Shown here piece by piece: positions 42,388 to 51,555 of a stretch of DNA of 64,000 nucleotides (the first letter of the stretch is position 1; each line of letters begins with the position of its first letter). Under the pieces are notes generated by a model. The model was not told the origin of the DNA, did no database searches, and saw nothing but the letters and a program-made list of their open reading frames with translations. Both the position numbers and the translations under genes were made by a program. Location of the stretch: positions 310,001-374,000 of the forward strand of contig NZ_LN929907.1 in the NCBI RefSeq assembly GCF_001494595.1, given 5' to 3'. This DNA is from Mycobacterium sp. M26. Its GTDB lineage: Bacteria; Actinomycetota; Actinomycetes; Mycobacteriales; Mycobacteriaceae.

Positions 42388-43518
42388 TCAGCGCCCCTGG
42401 TCCCAGTGATACGGCGCCACCAGGGGATTGCCTGCGGTGTAGGGGCTCGGCAGCTGACCGATGGTGCGTCCCCACTGCATCTCGAGTTCGGTCAGGTTGC
42501 CCTCCCACCTGGTGCCGGTCAGGAATGAGGCATCCAGCCGGCTCAGCGTCAGGTCGATGACCGCGGTCAGGTTCGCGAAGTCGCCGCGCTGCCAGGTGCC
42601 GATGGTGTCGGTGGGGAAGGGGTAGGTGGCGAACAGTCCCAGCGCTCGCGTCAAGGCGGGTCCGGCATTGGCCAAAGCTTCCAGAACCGGCCCGAGCTCG
42701 CGCAATTCGGCCAGAAGTCCGTCCTTGGTCTGCCGGGTGGAGTCGGCGACCAGGGCACTGAATTTGCCCATCTGGTCGAGCGCGTCAACGAGCACGTCGC
42801 GTTGCTCGTCAATCACCCGCAGCGCGTCGGGGATGGTGTGCACTGCTTTGTCCAATACCGGCTTCTGGTCGGCGAACTGGCCGGCCAGTGCATTGAGGCT
42901 CTCGGCGGTGGCGATGATGTCGGCGGACTGCTCGTTGGCGATGCGGGTGAACGTGTCGAGCTGTGTGATCAGATTGCGTAGATCCTGTTCGCGGCCTGCA
43001 AGGGCCGTGCTCAACGACTGGGTGATGTCCTGGACCTGACCGATCCCACCGCCGTTGAGCAATAACGACACCGCGGCCAGGACCTGCTCGCTGGACGGAT
43101 AGGTGCTCGCCGACGACAGCGGGATCACCGCCCCGGCCTGCAATCGGCCTTGCGGGGCCACCCCGGTCGGTGGTGCCAGTTCGACGTGCAGCGAGCCGAG
43201 CAGACCACTTTGGCCGACGGTGGCCGTCGCGTTGCCGGGCAGCGACACGTCACCGTCGATGCTCATGGTGAGAAGGGCATGCCAGCCCTGCCGCTCGATC
43301 CTGGTGACCGTGCCGACGGTGACATCACCCACCTGGACCCGCGAATTCGGTTCGATGGTGCGCACATCCGGCAGTTGCGCCTGAATGGTGAACGCGCCCG
43401 GGCCGCGCCCGGCAGTACCTGGCAGCGGCAGCGAGTTCAGGCCACGCCATCCGCAGGCCGGGACGACGGCGATCACCACTGTCAGTGCGCCGGCGAGCAC
43501 CGGCCGACGGGCCGTCAT
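42388..43518 (-). CDS. mceE: MCE family lipoprotein MceE (LprK type)
   Basis: A 376-residue protein. The lipobox VVPAC places the acylated cysteine at 22, which identifies the MceE position and fixes ATG 43518. The MCE domain follows (TIQAQLPDVRTIEPNSRVQVGDVTVGTV), with a helical domain after it. As a lipoprotein it anchors the complex in the membrane. The start overlaps the mceD stop by 4 bp. Confidence 0.89.
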   Translation of the reverse strand: MTARRPVLAGALTVVIAVVPACGWRGLNSLPLPGTAGRGPGAFTIQAQLPDVRTIEPNSRVQVGDVTVGTVTRIERQGWHALLTMSIDGDVSLPGNATATVGQSGLLGSLHVELAPPTGVAPQGRLQAGAVIPLSSASTYPSSEQVLAAVSLLLNGGGIGQVQDITQSLSTALAGREQDLRNLITQLDTFTRIANEQSADIIATAESLNALAGQFADQKPVLDKAVHTIPDALRVIDEQRDVLVDALDQMGKFSALVADSTRQTKDGLLAELRELGPVLEALANAGPALTRALGLFATYPFPTDTIGTWQRGDFANLTAVIDLTLSRLDASFLTGTRWEGNLTELEMQWGRTIGQLPSPYTAGNPLVAPYHWDQGR

Positions 43519-44756
43519 GGCGTCTGCTCCGCGGGCAGCATCATGCCGGGTAAGCCGGTGGCCGGGTCGGTCGGTTGCGGGGGAACGTAGTCGGGTCGCA
43601 TCCAGTCCTCGCTGTAGGTCACCTCGTTGGGCCGCGCTGCGGCACCGACGATGAGGTTCTCGCTCAGCGGCGGGAAGTTGTACTGCCGGTTCTTGACGAT
43701 GGGCGCCAGATACTGGACACACAACTTGGCCGACTGGTCAGCGCCCAGCCGCGACGCGGCTTGAATGGCCCCGCACAGGAACGTGATCGGGTCGGCGAAG
43801 TTGTTGAACGCGTAGGCACCGCCCATGGTGGCCTGTGCCGGCTGATAGGTGTTCATGAGGTTCTGCAGCGCGTTGGGTGCGACATGCAGGGCTTGCTTGA
43901 TGTCATCCAGGCTGGCGGTCAACGTCGTTGACACCGAGGCGAGGCTGTCGGCGGTGGTGCCCAGCGCGTCACGGTTGTCGGACACGAACGTGCGGATATC
44001 ACCGACGACAGCATCCAGTGCGACGACAGCGTCGCCCACTTCGTCGGGATCGTTGGTGAGCAGGTCGGTAGCGGCAGCGAGGTTGGTGTTGAGTTGGCGC
44101 ATCGCATCACCGCTGTCCTTCAACGCCGACACCACGAGAGAGAGGTTCGCCACGGTGCCGAACAGGTCGTCACTGTGGTCACCGAGGATCGACATCGCCT
44201 GGGAGAGTTTGAGGATGGTTGTCCTGAGCGTCGGTCCCTGCCCGCGCAGCGCCTCGGCGGCGGTATGCACGACAGAACCCAGCGCGCTGGTCCCGTCGGG
44301 CTGATCTGGTCGCAGGAGCTCACTGATGCGCTCGAGCTGGGTGCGCAGGTCGTCCCATTCCACCGGGACCGCGGTGCGCTCCCGTGGAATCACCGCTCCG
44401 CTGAGCATCTGTGGCCCGCCGGTGTAGGCGGGGGTCAGCTGAATGACGCGGGCGGTGACGATGGCCGGGGAGAGAATCACCGCCTTGGCGTCAGCGGGGA
44501 CCGGATGCTGTCCGTCGAACCAGAAGGTGATCTTCACCCGGTCCGGTTGGGGTTCAATGCGGTCGATCTTGCCGACCGGGACACCGAGGATGCGCACCTC
44601 GTCACCGACGAAAATGCCGTTGCTGTTGGCGAAGTAGCCGACGACCGTTCGCCGATGGGAAGTGTCTGCAGTGTGGACGAGGAGGATGCCGGCGGCCATC
44701 ACCAGCAGCGCGAGGATGCCGGCCAGGCCGGTGCGAGCCCAGGTGCGCGTGATCAT
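43515..44756 (-). CDS. mceD: MCE family protein MceD
   Basis: A 413-residue protein with an N-terminal helix (about 8-28) and an MCE domain in VVGYFANSNGIFVGDEVRILGVPVGKI. The long helical domain contains many heptad-like Leu and Ala positions. The C-terminus is Pro-rich (PPQPTDPATGLPG). Fourth of the six Mce subunits, it is coupled by ATGA-type overlaps at both ends (with mceC and mceE). Confidence 0.88.
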   Translation of the reverse strand: MITRTWARTGLAGILALLVMAAGILLVHTADTSHRRTVVGYFANSNGIFVGDEVRILGVPVGKIDRIEPQPDRVKITFWFDGQHPVPADAKAVILSPAIVTARVIQLTPAYTGGPQMLSGAVIPRERTAVPVEWDDLRTQLERISELLRPDQPDGTSALGSVVHTAAEALRGQGPTLRTTILKLSQAMSILGDHSDDLFGTVANLSLVVSALKDSGDAMRQLNTNLAAATDLLTNDPDEVGDAVVALDAVVGDIRTFVSDNRDALGTTADSLASVSTTLTASLDDIKQALHVAPNALQNLMNTYQPAQATMGGAYAFNNFADPITFLCGAIQAASRLGADQSAKLCVQYLAPIVKNRQYNFPPLSENLIVGAAARPNEVTYSEDWMRPDYVPPQPTDPATGLPGMMLPAEQTP

Positions 44757-45982
44757 CGGTCACCTTCGTCGATGGCTGGCGGCCCCGGCGGCGGACCACC
44801 GAGTGGTGGAACGGGCTCGGGTTCCCGGTAGGGGTAGCGCGGATCACCGGGGTTCCCGGTGATGGCGTCGGGCAGAGTCAGCCGCGGCTCCCCGCCCTGG
44901 CCGGTGCGGGGGAACGGTACGGGTAGCGGTGGGGTGCCGGGCTGCCCGGCCTGCGGGTCGGTAAGCCGGTCGGGCGTCAGGACGGTGGGATCCACTCCGA
45001 GGTCGGAGAACGCGGCGTCGACGAAGGGTTGGATGAACTGGCCGGGGAGCAGGTTGGCGATGTAGAACTTGAAGAACGGGCCTGCTGCCATCGACTCGCC
45101 CAGGGACAGGGCGTACTGGTTGAAACCCTTGATGGCGAGGGCAATCCGGTCCCTGCGTACCTCGAGGATCGACAGGACCTGGTTGAGCTTGTCGAGGGCG
45201 GGTCGCAGAGTCTGGCGGTTCTCGGCGATGACGGCTTTGATCTGCCGGCTCAGCGCGGCAATGGTGCCGGCGATGTGGTCGAGGGCATCGCTTTGGGTGC
45301 GCAGGTCGGTGAGTAGTGCGTTGCTGTCGGTGAGCATCGTGACGATGGTGTCGCTGCGCTCGGCAAGCACCGTCGTCAGCGAGTGGGCGTCGGTGAGGAG
45401 TTGACGCAGTTGGGTGTCGCGGCCGTCCACGGTCGCAACGAAGCGGGACACCCCCTGCAGTGCAGCGTCGAGAGCTGTTGGAGTCTGGGCGAACTCGTCG
45501 GCCAGGGTCTTCCAGGAGTCGGCCAGCCGCGTGGTGTCCAACCCGCTGATGGTGGTGGTCAGGTCACCGAGGGCATCGGGGAGTTGATAGGGCGAGGTCG
45601 TGCGTTCCAGCGGGATGGGACCGGACAGCGATCCCTGGCCGCGTGGAGTCAGTTCGAGGATCTTGGCGCCGAGAATGCTTTTCGTCTTGATTGCCGCTTC
45701 GGTGTCCGCCCCGAGCCGGATGTTCTTGTCGACCTCGAAGGTCACCCGCACCCGCGCGCCGTCCAGGTCGATGCTGTCGACCTTGCCCGACTCGTAGCCC
45801 GAGACGCGCACGGCAGCACCGGTGAGCAGTCCACCCGCTTCGGCGAAGTAGGCCGAGTAGTGCCGGTTGGAGTTGACGAACGGCAACTTGCCGTAGTTGA
45901 GCGCACCGAGGACAACCGCGACGGTAGCCACGATGCCTACCACCGCGACGGTGATGGGATTGCGTTCGGCGAAGGTCTTCAT
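44753..45982 (-). CDS. mceC: MCE family protein MceC
   Basis: A 409-residue protein starting at ATG 45982, which overlaps the mceB stop (ATGA). A membrane helix (about 10-28) precedes the MCE domain (YSAYFAEAGGLLTGAAVRVSGYESGKV). The C-terminal 65 residues are Pro/Gly/Arg-rich (GPPPGPPAIDEGDR), a common feature of MceC. The longer frame upstream of 45982 lies inside mceB and is rejected. It acts in the same lipid import complex. Confidence 0.88.
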   Translation of the reverse strand: MKTFAERNPITVAVVGIVATVAVVLGALNYGKLPFVNSNRHYSAYFAEAGGLLTGAAVRVSGYESGKVDSIDLDGARVRVTFEVDKNIRLGADTEAAIKTKSILGAKILELTPRGQGSLSGPIPLERTTSPYQLPDALGDLTTTISGLDTTRLADSWKTLADEFAQTPTALDAALQGVSRFVATVDGRDTQLRQLLTDAHSLTTVLAERSDTIVTMLTDSNALLTDLRTQSDALDHIAGTIAALSRQIKAVIAENRQTLRPALDKLNQVLSILEVRRDRIALAIKGFNQYALSLGESMAAGPFFKFYIANLLPGQFIQPFVDAAFSDLGVDPTVLTPDRLTDPQAGQPGTPPLPVPFPRTGQGGEPRLTLPDAITGNPGDPRYPYREPEPVPPLGGPPPGPPAIDEGDR

Positions 45983-47007
45983 CGCGGCGTGCACCTCCCG
46001 GTGTCCTGGCCCGCGATCTTGACGTAAACCGGCTGTCCGCCTTTTCCATTCATCTTGAGGATGAGGTCGCACAGATAGAAGCTGAAGAAGTCCCCGTAGA
46101 GTCCCTGGCGGTTGATCATCCGGTAGGCGTCGGGCAGGGTGTCGAGGAAACGATCGAAGTAGTCCCGGTCGGCGAGGACCGCCGCAGCCGTGCGGTCCGC
46201 CTCATTGACGATCGTGGCCAGCGGAGCGCGGCCCTGACCCAGCAGGTCGGCGACGGATGCGGCTGCTTCGTTGGCGTAGGCGAGGCCGTTGCGCAGGGTC
46301 TGCCTGCGGTCGGCTAGGGTCGCCAGCGCGGATGCCAGTGAGTCGACGGTGTTAGCGAACTGGTTACTCTGGCTGCCCAGGGTGCCGGCAACGGTCTCGA
46401 GGTTGGTGATGACGTTGCCGACGAGCTCATCCCGGTCAGCCAGTGTGTTGGTGAGCGCTGCGGTCTGGGTCAGGAACGTGGTGATCGTCGAGCCTTCGCC
46501 CTGAAGAGCCTCGACCAGTTGGCCTGAGAGTGCATTGACCTGTTGGGGATCCAGCGCGTGGAACAGTGGGCGGAAGCCGCCGAGTAGGGCGTCGAGATCG
46601 AGTGCCGGTGCGGTGCGCTGCAAGGGGATGGTGGCGCCAGGTTGAAGCGGACGGGTGCCGCCCGCTCCTTCCTCCAGGGCCAGGTAGCGCTCGCCGATCA
46701 GGTTGCGGAACCGGATCACCGCCCTGCTGCCCTCGGTCAGGATGACGGTCTCATCGGTGCCGAAGTCGACCAAAGCCACGCCGTCGTCCCGGATTCTGAT
46801 GTCCTTGACCTTGCCGACCTCGACGCCGGCGATCCTGACGAAGTTGCCACGCTCCAGCCCGGATACGGTGTGGAACTCTGCGGTGTAGACCTTTTCGGCG
46901 GCGAAGCGCAGTTGGGCGAAGATCGCCAGCATGGCCATCAGCCCCAGCGCGCAAATCGTGAGAAACACACCAACGCGCCAGATCGCCCCGCCCACATTCT
47001 CTTTCAC
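45979..47007 (-). CDS. mceB: MCE family protein MceB
   Basis: A 342-residue protein starting at GTG 47007, which gives MKENVGGAIWRVGVFL and a membrane helix directly after. The MCE domain is TAEFHTVSGLERGNFVRIAGVEVGKV. A helical domain and a C-terminus with CDLILKMNGKGGQPVYVKIAG follow. In-frame extension upstream of 47007 runs into the mceA tail and is rejected. The start lies 11 bp after the ancestral mceA stop (47019), but the frameshifted mceA now reads across it. Confidence 0.87.
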   Translation of the reverse strand: MKENVGGAIWRVGVFLTICALGLMAMLAIFAQLRFAAEKVYTAEFHTVSGLERGNFVRIAGVEVGKVKDIRIRDDGVALVDFGTDETVILTEGSRAVIRFRNLIGERYLALEEGAGGTRPLQPGATIPLQRTAPALDLDALLGGFRPLFHALDPQQVNALSGQLVEALQGEGSTITTFLTQTAALTNTLADRDELVGNVITNLETVAGTLGSQSNQFANTVDSLASALATLADRRQTLRNGLAYANEAAASVADLLGQGRAPLATIVNEADRTAAAVLADRDYFDRFLDTLPDAYRMINRQGLYGDFFSFYLCDLILKMNGKGGQPVYVKIAGQDTGRCTPR

Positions 47008-48574
47008 GGTCAGCCTCGCTACGGTGCCGGTGTTGCCGCGTCGGGCAACGGTGGAGTCGGGGTGGGCTGTGATTGTGCGGGCGCCGGCACGACGAAGGGC
47101 TCCGAGCCCGGCGGGGGAGGGCCCGGCTCGCGGGCGGCACCGGGTGGCGGTGCCGGCGGAAGACCCGGCCACAGTGGCGTGCCGTCCGGTGCGTAGAGCG
47201 CGGCTCCGGGCCCGGCGGGGGAGGGCCCGGCTCGCGGGCGGCACCGGGTGGCGGTGCCGGCGGAAGACCCGGCCACAGTGGCGTGCCGTCCGGTGCGTAG
47301 AGCGCGGCGCCGTACGGCGGAGCACCCGGGTAGGGGATCGGCCCGGGCGCGGGCCCGCCCGGATAGCGGACGCTCGGCGGTTCAGGTACGCCGCGGGTGA
47401 CCGGGAAGTAGTTGGCGTAGCCGGGGAACCCGATGCCCGGATTGGGCCGGATATCGAGGCCGGTTCCCCAGCCGGTGTTCGTGATCAGCTGGCGCACCGG
47501 CCAATTCGCGGCGACGTCGGGAAGGGAACCGCAGCCCGGGCTGCCGCCGGGGCCGCCCTTGGCGCCGATCACCGGGAGATTCTGTGGATAGCGGTAGGCG
47601 TCCGGGCCGAACAGCAGCGCGCTGTCGAGGATCAGAGACTTACCGTTGGCGCCGCCGGTGGCGTCGAGGTAGCCCTTGTCGAGGGCGATCTTGGCGCCCA
47701 CCAGGGTGCAGGTGAAGGTCGGGGTGTAGGCGGCCAACAACCGGGCTGTCGACTCGAACAGGCCGACCGCTGCGGTGATGTTCGGCTGGCTCATTGCGAG
47801 CAACTCGATGCCACCGTCGGCGAGGCCGACGACGGAGGTCAACAGGTTATCGAGCGTCGCGGCGTTGTCGGCGACGCTGCGACTGGAGGTGGTGGCGGCG
47901 GCGAGTGCGGTCAGGATCCGCGGTGCGGCAACGCGATACGCATCGCTGATCGCCCGCACGGCCTGCCCATCGGCGCGCAACGTGTCGGCGCGTTTGTTCA
48001 CCTCGGCAAGGACGGTGTCGGCGTCGGTGATGGTCTGCCCGATCAGCTCGCCGTGGCCGCCCAGGCCCTGTCCCAGAGCGGCCAGCACCGCCTGCAACTT
48101 GGCTGGGTCGACCTGCTTGAGGATGTCGGACAGGTCGCGGAACAAGGTGTTGATCTCGGTGCTGACGTTGTCGGTGTCGATGACATCGCCGGCCGCCAGT
48201 CGCTGCGGGCTGGGATCGGCGGGGTAGACGAGTTCGACGAACTTGGCGCTGAACAAGGTTCCGGCTCGAATCTTGGCGCCCACGTTCACCGGAAGGAAGT
48301 GCATCTGGTCGGGTTCGATATCCAGGGTCAGCTGTACCCGGGTGCCGTCGGCGCGGACGTCGGCCACCCGGCCGATCTGCACACCACGCAACTTGACCTT
48401 CGCTCCGCGGTCCATCACCAGACCGGCCCGATCCGCAGTCAGCGTCACCGGTGCATAAGTCCGCAGGGAGCCGGAGAACAAGGTGGTCGTCGCGGCGATC
48501 ACCGCCGCGGTGGCGATGACGAACATCAATGTCCACCATCCCGGGTGCAGACCCTCTTCGCGCTCGTCGGTCAT
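46751..48574 (-). CDS. mceA: MCE family protein MceA, C-terminus frameshifted by a tandem duplication
   Basis: The N-terminal helix, the MCE domain (VTLTADRAGLVMDRGAKVKLRGVQIGRV) and the helical domain are intact through about residue 430. A 104-bp duplication (47098-47308) then shifts the frame. The protein runs 607 residues to 46751 with an Arg/His-rich tail, overlapping mceB by 257 bp. Without the duplication it would be 483 residues and end at 47019 in PDAATPAP, a normal Pro-rich MceA tail. The core is kept, so partial function is possible, but coupling to mceB is probably altered. An assembly error must be excluded. Confidence 0.7.
   Translation of the reverse strand: MTDEREEGLHPGWWTLMFVIATAAVIAATTTLFSGSLRTYAPVTLTADRAGLVMDRGAKVKLRGVQIGRVADVRADGTRVQLTLDIEPDQMHFLPVNVGAKIRAGTLFSAKFVELVYPADPSPQRLAAGDVIDTDNVSTEINTLFRDLSDILKQVDPAKLQAVLAALGQGLGGHGELIGQTITDADTVLAEVNKRADTLRADGQAVRAISDAYRVAAPRILTALAAATTSSRSVADNAATLDNLLTSVVGLADGGIELLAMSQPNITAAVGLFESTARLLAAYTPTFTCTLVGAKIALDKGYLDATGGANGKSLILDSALLFGPDAYRYPQNLPVIGAKGGPGGSPGCGSLPDVAANWPVRQLITNTGWGTGLDIRPNPGIGFPGYANYFPVTRGVPEPPSVRYPGGPAPGPIPYPGAPPYGAALYAPDGTPLWPGLPPAPPPGAAREPGPPPPGPEPRSTHRTARHCGRVFRRHRHPVPPASRALPRRARSPSSCRRPHNHSPPRLHRCPTRQHRHRSEADRERECGRGDLARWCVSHDLRAGADGHAGDLRPTALRRRKGLHRRVPHRIRAGAWQLRQDRRRRGRQGQGHQNPGRRRGFGRLRHR
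47098..47308 (-). repeat. 104-bp tandem direct duplication in mceA
   Basis: Copy 1 (47101-47204) and copy 2 (47205-47308) differ at one base (GAGCCC versus GGGCCC). Three more matching bases at 47098-47100 make a GGC junction microhomology. The offset of 104 bp is not a multiple of three. The unit is very GC-rich and encodes the Pro/Gly-rich tail. Confidence 0.88.
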
Positions 48575-48578
48575 CGGG

Positions 48579-49397
48579 CTATCCGGACAGGTGGAAGTTG
48601 CCGGACTGCCCGTAGATGGACAGTGCGATCGCCAACAGCAGCAGGGTCAGCACGATCAGCGAGGTCCGCACCGAATGACCCACGGCCTCACCGACTCCCG
48701 CGGGCCCGCCGGTGGCGGTATAGCCGTAGTAGGTGTGCACCAGCATGACCGCGATGCCCATCAGCACCACGGTGAAGAACGACCAGAGCAGGTCGGTCGA
48801 GTTCAGGAACGTGTTGAAGTAGTGGTCGTAGACGCCCGTGCTCTGGCCGTAGAAGCCGGTGGTGCCGAACCGCGCAGCCAGAAATGCGCACACCATCGCC
48901 ACGCAGTACAACGGAATCACCACCGTGACACCGGCAATCACGCGGGTGGACACCAGGTAGGCCACCGAGCGCACGGCCATCACCTCGAGTGCGTCGATCT
49001 CGTCGGCGATCCGCATCGCACCCAACTGTGCGGTGGCGCCCGCCCCGATGGTCGCCGCCAGCCCGATCCCCGCGACCGCCGGGGAGATGATGCGGACGTT
49101 GACGTAGGCCGAGATGAACCCGGTCATCGCCTCCACGCCGATCCCCGACAGTTCGTTGTAGCCCTGGACAGCGACGACCGCACCCGTCGTCAGGGTCATG
49201 AAGCCGACGACCGCGACCGTGCCCCCGATGAGCGCCAAAGCACCTGTACCCAAACTCATTTGGGCGATCAGGCGCATGATCTCCGTGCGGTAGCGGGTGA
49301 CGGCGATGCCCATCTCTCGGATGGACCGGGCATTGAACTTGAGTTGGCTGCCGATCCGGTTCCAGCCGTGGGCGACGGCGCCGAGCGCGGTGGTCAT
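48579..49397 (-). CDS. yrbEB: YrbE-type permease B of the Mce system
   Basis: A 272-residue MlaE-family membrane protein with five or six helices. TLTTGAVVAVQGYNELSGIGVEAMTG and the signature GAGATAQLGAMRIADEIDALEVMAV are typical of YrbE/MlaE permeases. It pairs with YrbEA as the membrane channel of an ABC-type lipid importer powered by an MceG ATPase encoded elsewhere. It overlaps yrbEA by 4 bp and lies 4 bp before mceA. Confidence 0.9.
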   Translation of the reverse strand: MTTALGAVAHGWNRIGSQLKFNARSIREMGIAVTRYRTEIMRLIAQMSLGTGALALIGGTVAVVGFMTLTTGAVVAVQGYNELSGIGVEAMTGFISAYVNVRIISPAVAGIGLAATIGAGATAQLGAMRIADEIDALEVMAVRSVAYLVSTRVIAGVTVVIPLYCVAMVCAFLAARFGTTGFYGQSTGVYDHYFNTFLNSTDLLWSFFTVVLMGIAVMLVHTYYGYTATGGPAGVGEAVGHSVRTSLIVLTLLLLAIALSIYGQSGNFHLSG

Positions 49398-50161
49398 CGG
49401 GCGCTCGTGTAGTAGACGGCCGTGGCGACGACGTTGATGACGAACAGCGCGACAAAGGAGTAGACGACGGTTTCGTTGACGGCGTTGCCGACACCTTGCG
49501 GCCCGCGGCGCACCGACATGCCCTTATAGCAGGCGATCAGCGCGGCAGCGGTGCCGAACAGGGCTCCTTTCACCAGGCCGAGGATGATGTCCGGCAGCCC
49601 GGTGAACAGCGTGAGCCCGGCAGCGAAAGCACCCGGGGTGACGTGCTGAACGAATACCGCGAAGGCGAACGACCCGCCCAGACCGACAAACGTCACCAGG
49701 GATACCAGCGAGACGGCAACCAGGGTGGCGGCCAGCACCCGGGGCACGACGAGGCGATGGATCGGGTCGACACCCATGACCCGTAGGGCGTCGAGTTCGT
49801 CGCGGATGGTGCGGGCGCCGAGGTCGGCGCACATGGCGGTGGCACCGGTGCCGGCGACGACGAGGACGGTCACGATGGGCCCGATCTCGGTGACCGATGC
49901 GCTGGCCGCACCGGTGCCGGAGAAGTCGGCCGCGCCGAACTCGTGCAGCAGCACATTGAGGGTGAAGACCACAAGCACGGTGAAGGGGATGGCCAGCAGC
50001 AGGGTTGGGACGAGGGCGACGCGGGCGATGAACCAGGTCTGCAGAAAGAATTCACGCCAGGCGAACGGGGGCTTGAACACTGCGACCAGCGTGTCGAGGG
50101 CCATCGCGTAGAAGCCGCCGACGGAACGGACCGGCTTGAGAACGTTGTCCGCCGACAGCAT
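49394..50161 (-). CDS. yrbEA: YrbE-type permease A of the Mce system
   Basis: A 255-residue MlaE-family protein with about five helices. The signature TGATAMCADLGARTIRDELDALRVMGVDPIHRLVVPRVLA is clear. It is the first gene of the mce operon (ATG 50161 after a GGGGGG-rich ribosome site). No mce-specific regulator lies next to it; the 200-bp gap upstream leads to a divergent esterase gene. A complete yrbEAB-mceABCDEF set follows without interruption. Confidence 0.9.
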   Translation of the reverse strand: MLSADNVLKPVRSVGGFYAMALDTLVAVFKPPFAWREFFLQTWFIARVALVPTLLLAIPFTVLVVFTLNVLLHEFGAADFSGTGAASASVTEIGPIVTVLVVAGTGATAMCADLGARTIRDELDALRVMGVDPIHRLVVPRVLAATLVAVSLVSLVTFVGLGGSFAFAVFVQHVTPGAFAAGLTLFTGLPDIILGLVKGALFGTAAALIACYKGMSVRRGPQGVGNAVNETVVYSFVALFVINVVATAVYYTSAR

Positions 50162-50362
50162 CGAGCCCCCCGCTCGTATGTGACGACTCCGTCAGTCGCC
50201 AGGTTTCAGGCTATGCAGCGCGACACGTCGGGGGAGGGGTACAAGGTCACCTATTTGCCGGGAGAAGGACGCGCGTAGCGGGCGAAATGGCCGCCGCGGC
50301 GCCGGCGAGCAGGCATTCTATGGGGCACACAGCGGATGTCGAAGGGTACGGGGAGTGATCGC

Positions 50363-51475
50363 ATGGGTGTGCACTATTGGATTGGCACCGCGGCTGGCGT
50401 CGCGGTGCTCGGGCTTTCCGCCATGACCGGCTCCGCTATTGCTTCGGCGGACACCGATACCGGCACGGGGGCCGGGCCGAAGACCACCGCACACTCGGCG
50501 CGCACTGCGCCGTCGTCTGCCGGCCCCCGGGCAGCATCGGCGACGCGGTCCACCGCCCGTCCGGCCCGTGCGCTTGTGGCCGCCCCAGCCTCGTCCACCG
50601 CGGTCCGGTCGGCCACCGCAAGCGCGTCGGCGTCCCGGGTGACGGTGCGTTCTCTGCTCAACGATCTGGTGACCTGGGTGTCCCAGCAGATTCCGGTCGG
50701 TACACGAGTGAACGCCACGAAGTACACCGATGTCGCCTACGGTTCGGATCCGGCGCAGAAGCTGGACGTGTACGCACCGCCGCAGGCCGCAGATGCCCCC
50801 GTGATCGTCATGGTGCACGGCGGCGGGTGGGCCATCGGTGACAAGTCGCACCTGGGCGTCGTGCAGAACAAGGTGAACCACTACCTGCCGCAGGGCTACG
50901 TCTTCGTCTCGATCAACTATCCGATGCTCCCGGCCAACAAGCCTGACGTGCAGGCGGATTCGGTCGCGGCAGCCATCACCTACGTCCAGGCCCACGCCAC
51001 CGAGTGGGGTGGGGATCCGACCAACGTGGTGGTGATGGGACATTCGGCAGGCGCTCACCTGGCGGCACTGGTGTCGGCCCAGAGTGACCGCTACCCCGAC
51101 CTGCAGCCGTGGAAGGGCACCATCTCCCTGGACTCGGGGGCGCTGGACCTGGTGACGCTCATGCAGAACAACCGGCTGCCGCTCTACACCCGCGCCTTCG
51201 GCGACGATCCCGCGTATTGGGAGGCCATGTCACCGCTGGCGGCGCTGCATCAGGCGACCGAACCGATCCTGCTGGTGTGTTCGACGCAGCGGCGGCATTC
51301 CTGCGATGAGGCCTCGACGTTCGCCGACGCGGCGCGCGCGCTGGGCACCGACGTCACGCTGTTGCCGGAGAACCTGTCACACGGGCAGATCAACAAGAGC
51401 CTCGGCACCAAGGGCGCGTACACGGATGCGGTCGATCAGTTCATCCACGCCGTCACCGGCATGGGCACTGTGTGA
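50363..51475 (+). CDS. Secreted alpha/beta hydrolase (esterase/lipase)
   Basis: A 370-residue protein. GGGGAG at 50350-50355 fits ATG 50363; ATG 50336 is less likely. A signal peptide (about 1-32, ending SAIASADT) precedes a 60-residue Ala/Ser/Thr-rich linker. The hydrolase domain has the oxyanion HGGGW, the nucleophile in GHSAG, an Asp in the region after LDSGALDL, and a late His in LSHGQ. This is the HSL/carboxylesterase-type arrangement. The substrate may be a lipid or sterol ester, which would fit its divergent position from an Mce importer. No operon link is proven. Confidence 0.85.
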   Translation: MGVHYWIGTAAGVAVLGLSAMTGSAIASADTDTGTGAGPKTTAHSARTAPSSAGPRAASATRSTARPARALVAAPASSTAVRSATASASASRVTVRSLLNDLVTWVSQQIPVGTRVNATKYTDVAYGSDPAQKLDVYAPPQAADAPVIVMVHGGGWAIGDKSHLGVVQNKVNHYLPQGYVFVSINYPMLPANKPDVQADSVAAAITYVQAHATEWGGDPTNVVVMGHSAGAHLAALVSAQSDRYPDLQPWKGTISLDSGALDLVTLMQNNRLPLYTRAFGDDPAYWEAMSPLAALHQATEPILLVCSTQRRHSCDEASTFADAARALGTDVTLLPENLSHGQINKSLGTKGAYTDAVDQFIHAVTGMGTV

Positions 51476-51479
51476 TTTG

Positions 51480-51552
51480 TGGAGCCTAGGAGATTCGAAC
51501 TCCTGACATCTGCCTTGCAAAGGCAGCGCTCTACCAACTGAGCTAAGGCCCC
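51480..51552 (-). tRNA. tRNA-Ala (anticodon TGC)
   Basis: A 73-nt tRNA with acceptor GGGGCCT/AGGCTCC, including the G3-U70 alanine identity pair, the anticodon arm GCCTTTGCAAAGGC (TGC) and T-loop GTTCGAATC. The 3' end lacks encoded CCA. It is 3' adjacent to the esterase gene in the opposite orientation. Confidence 0.96.
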
Positions 51553-51555
51553 GGG

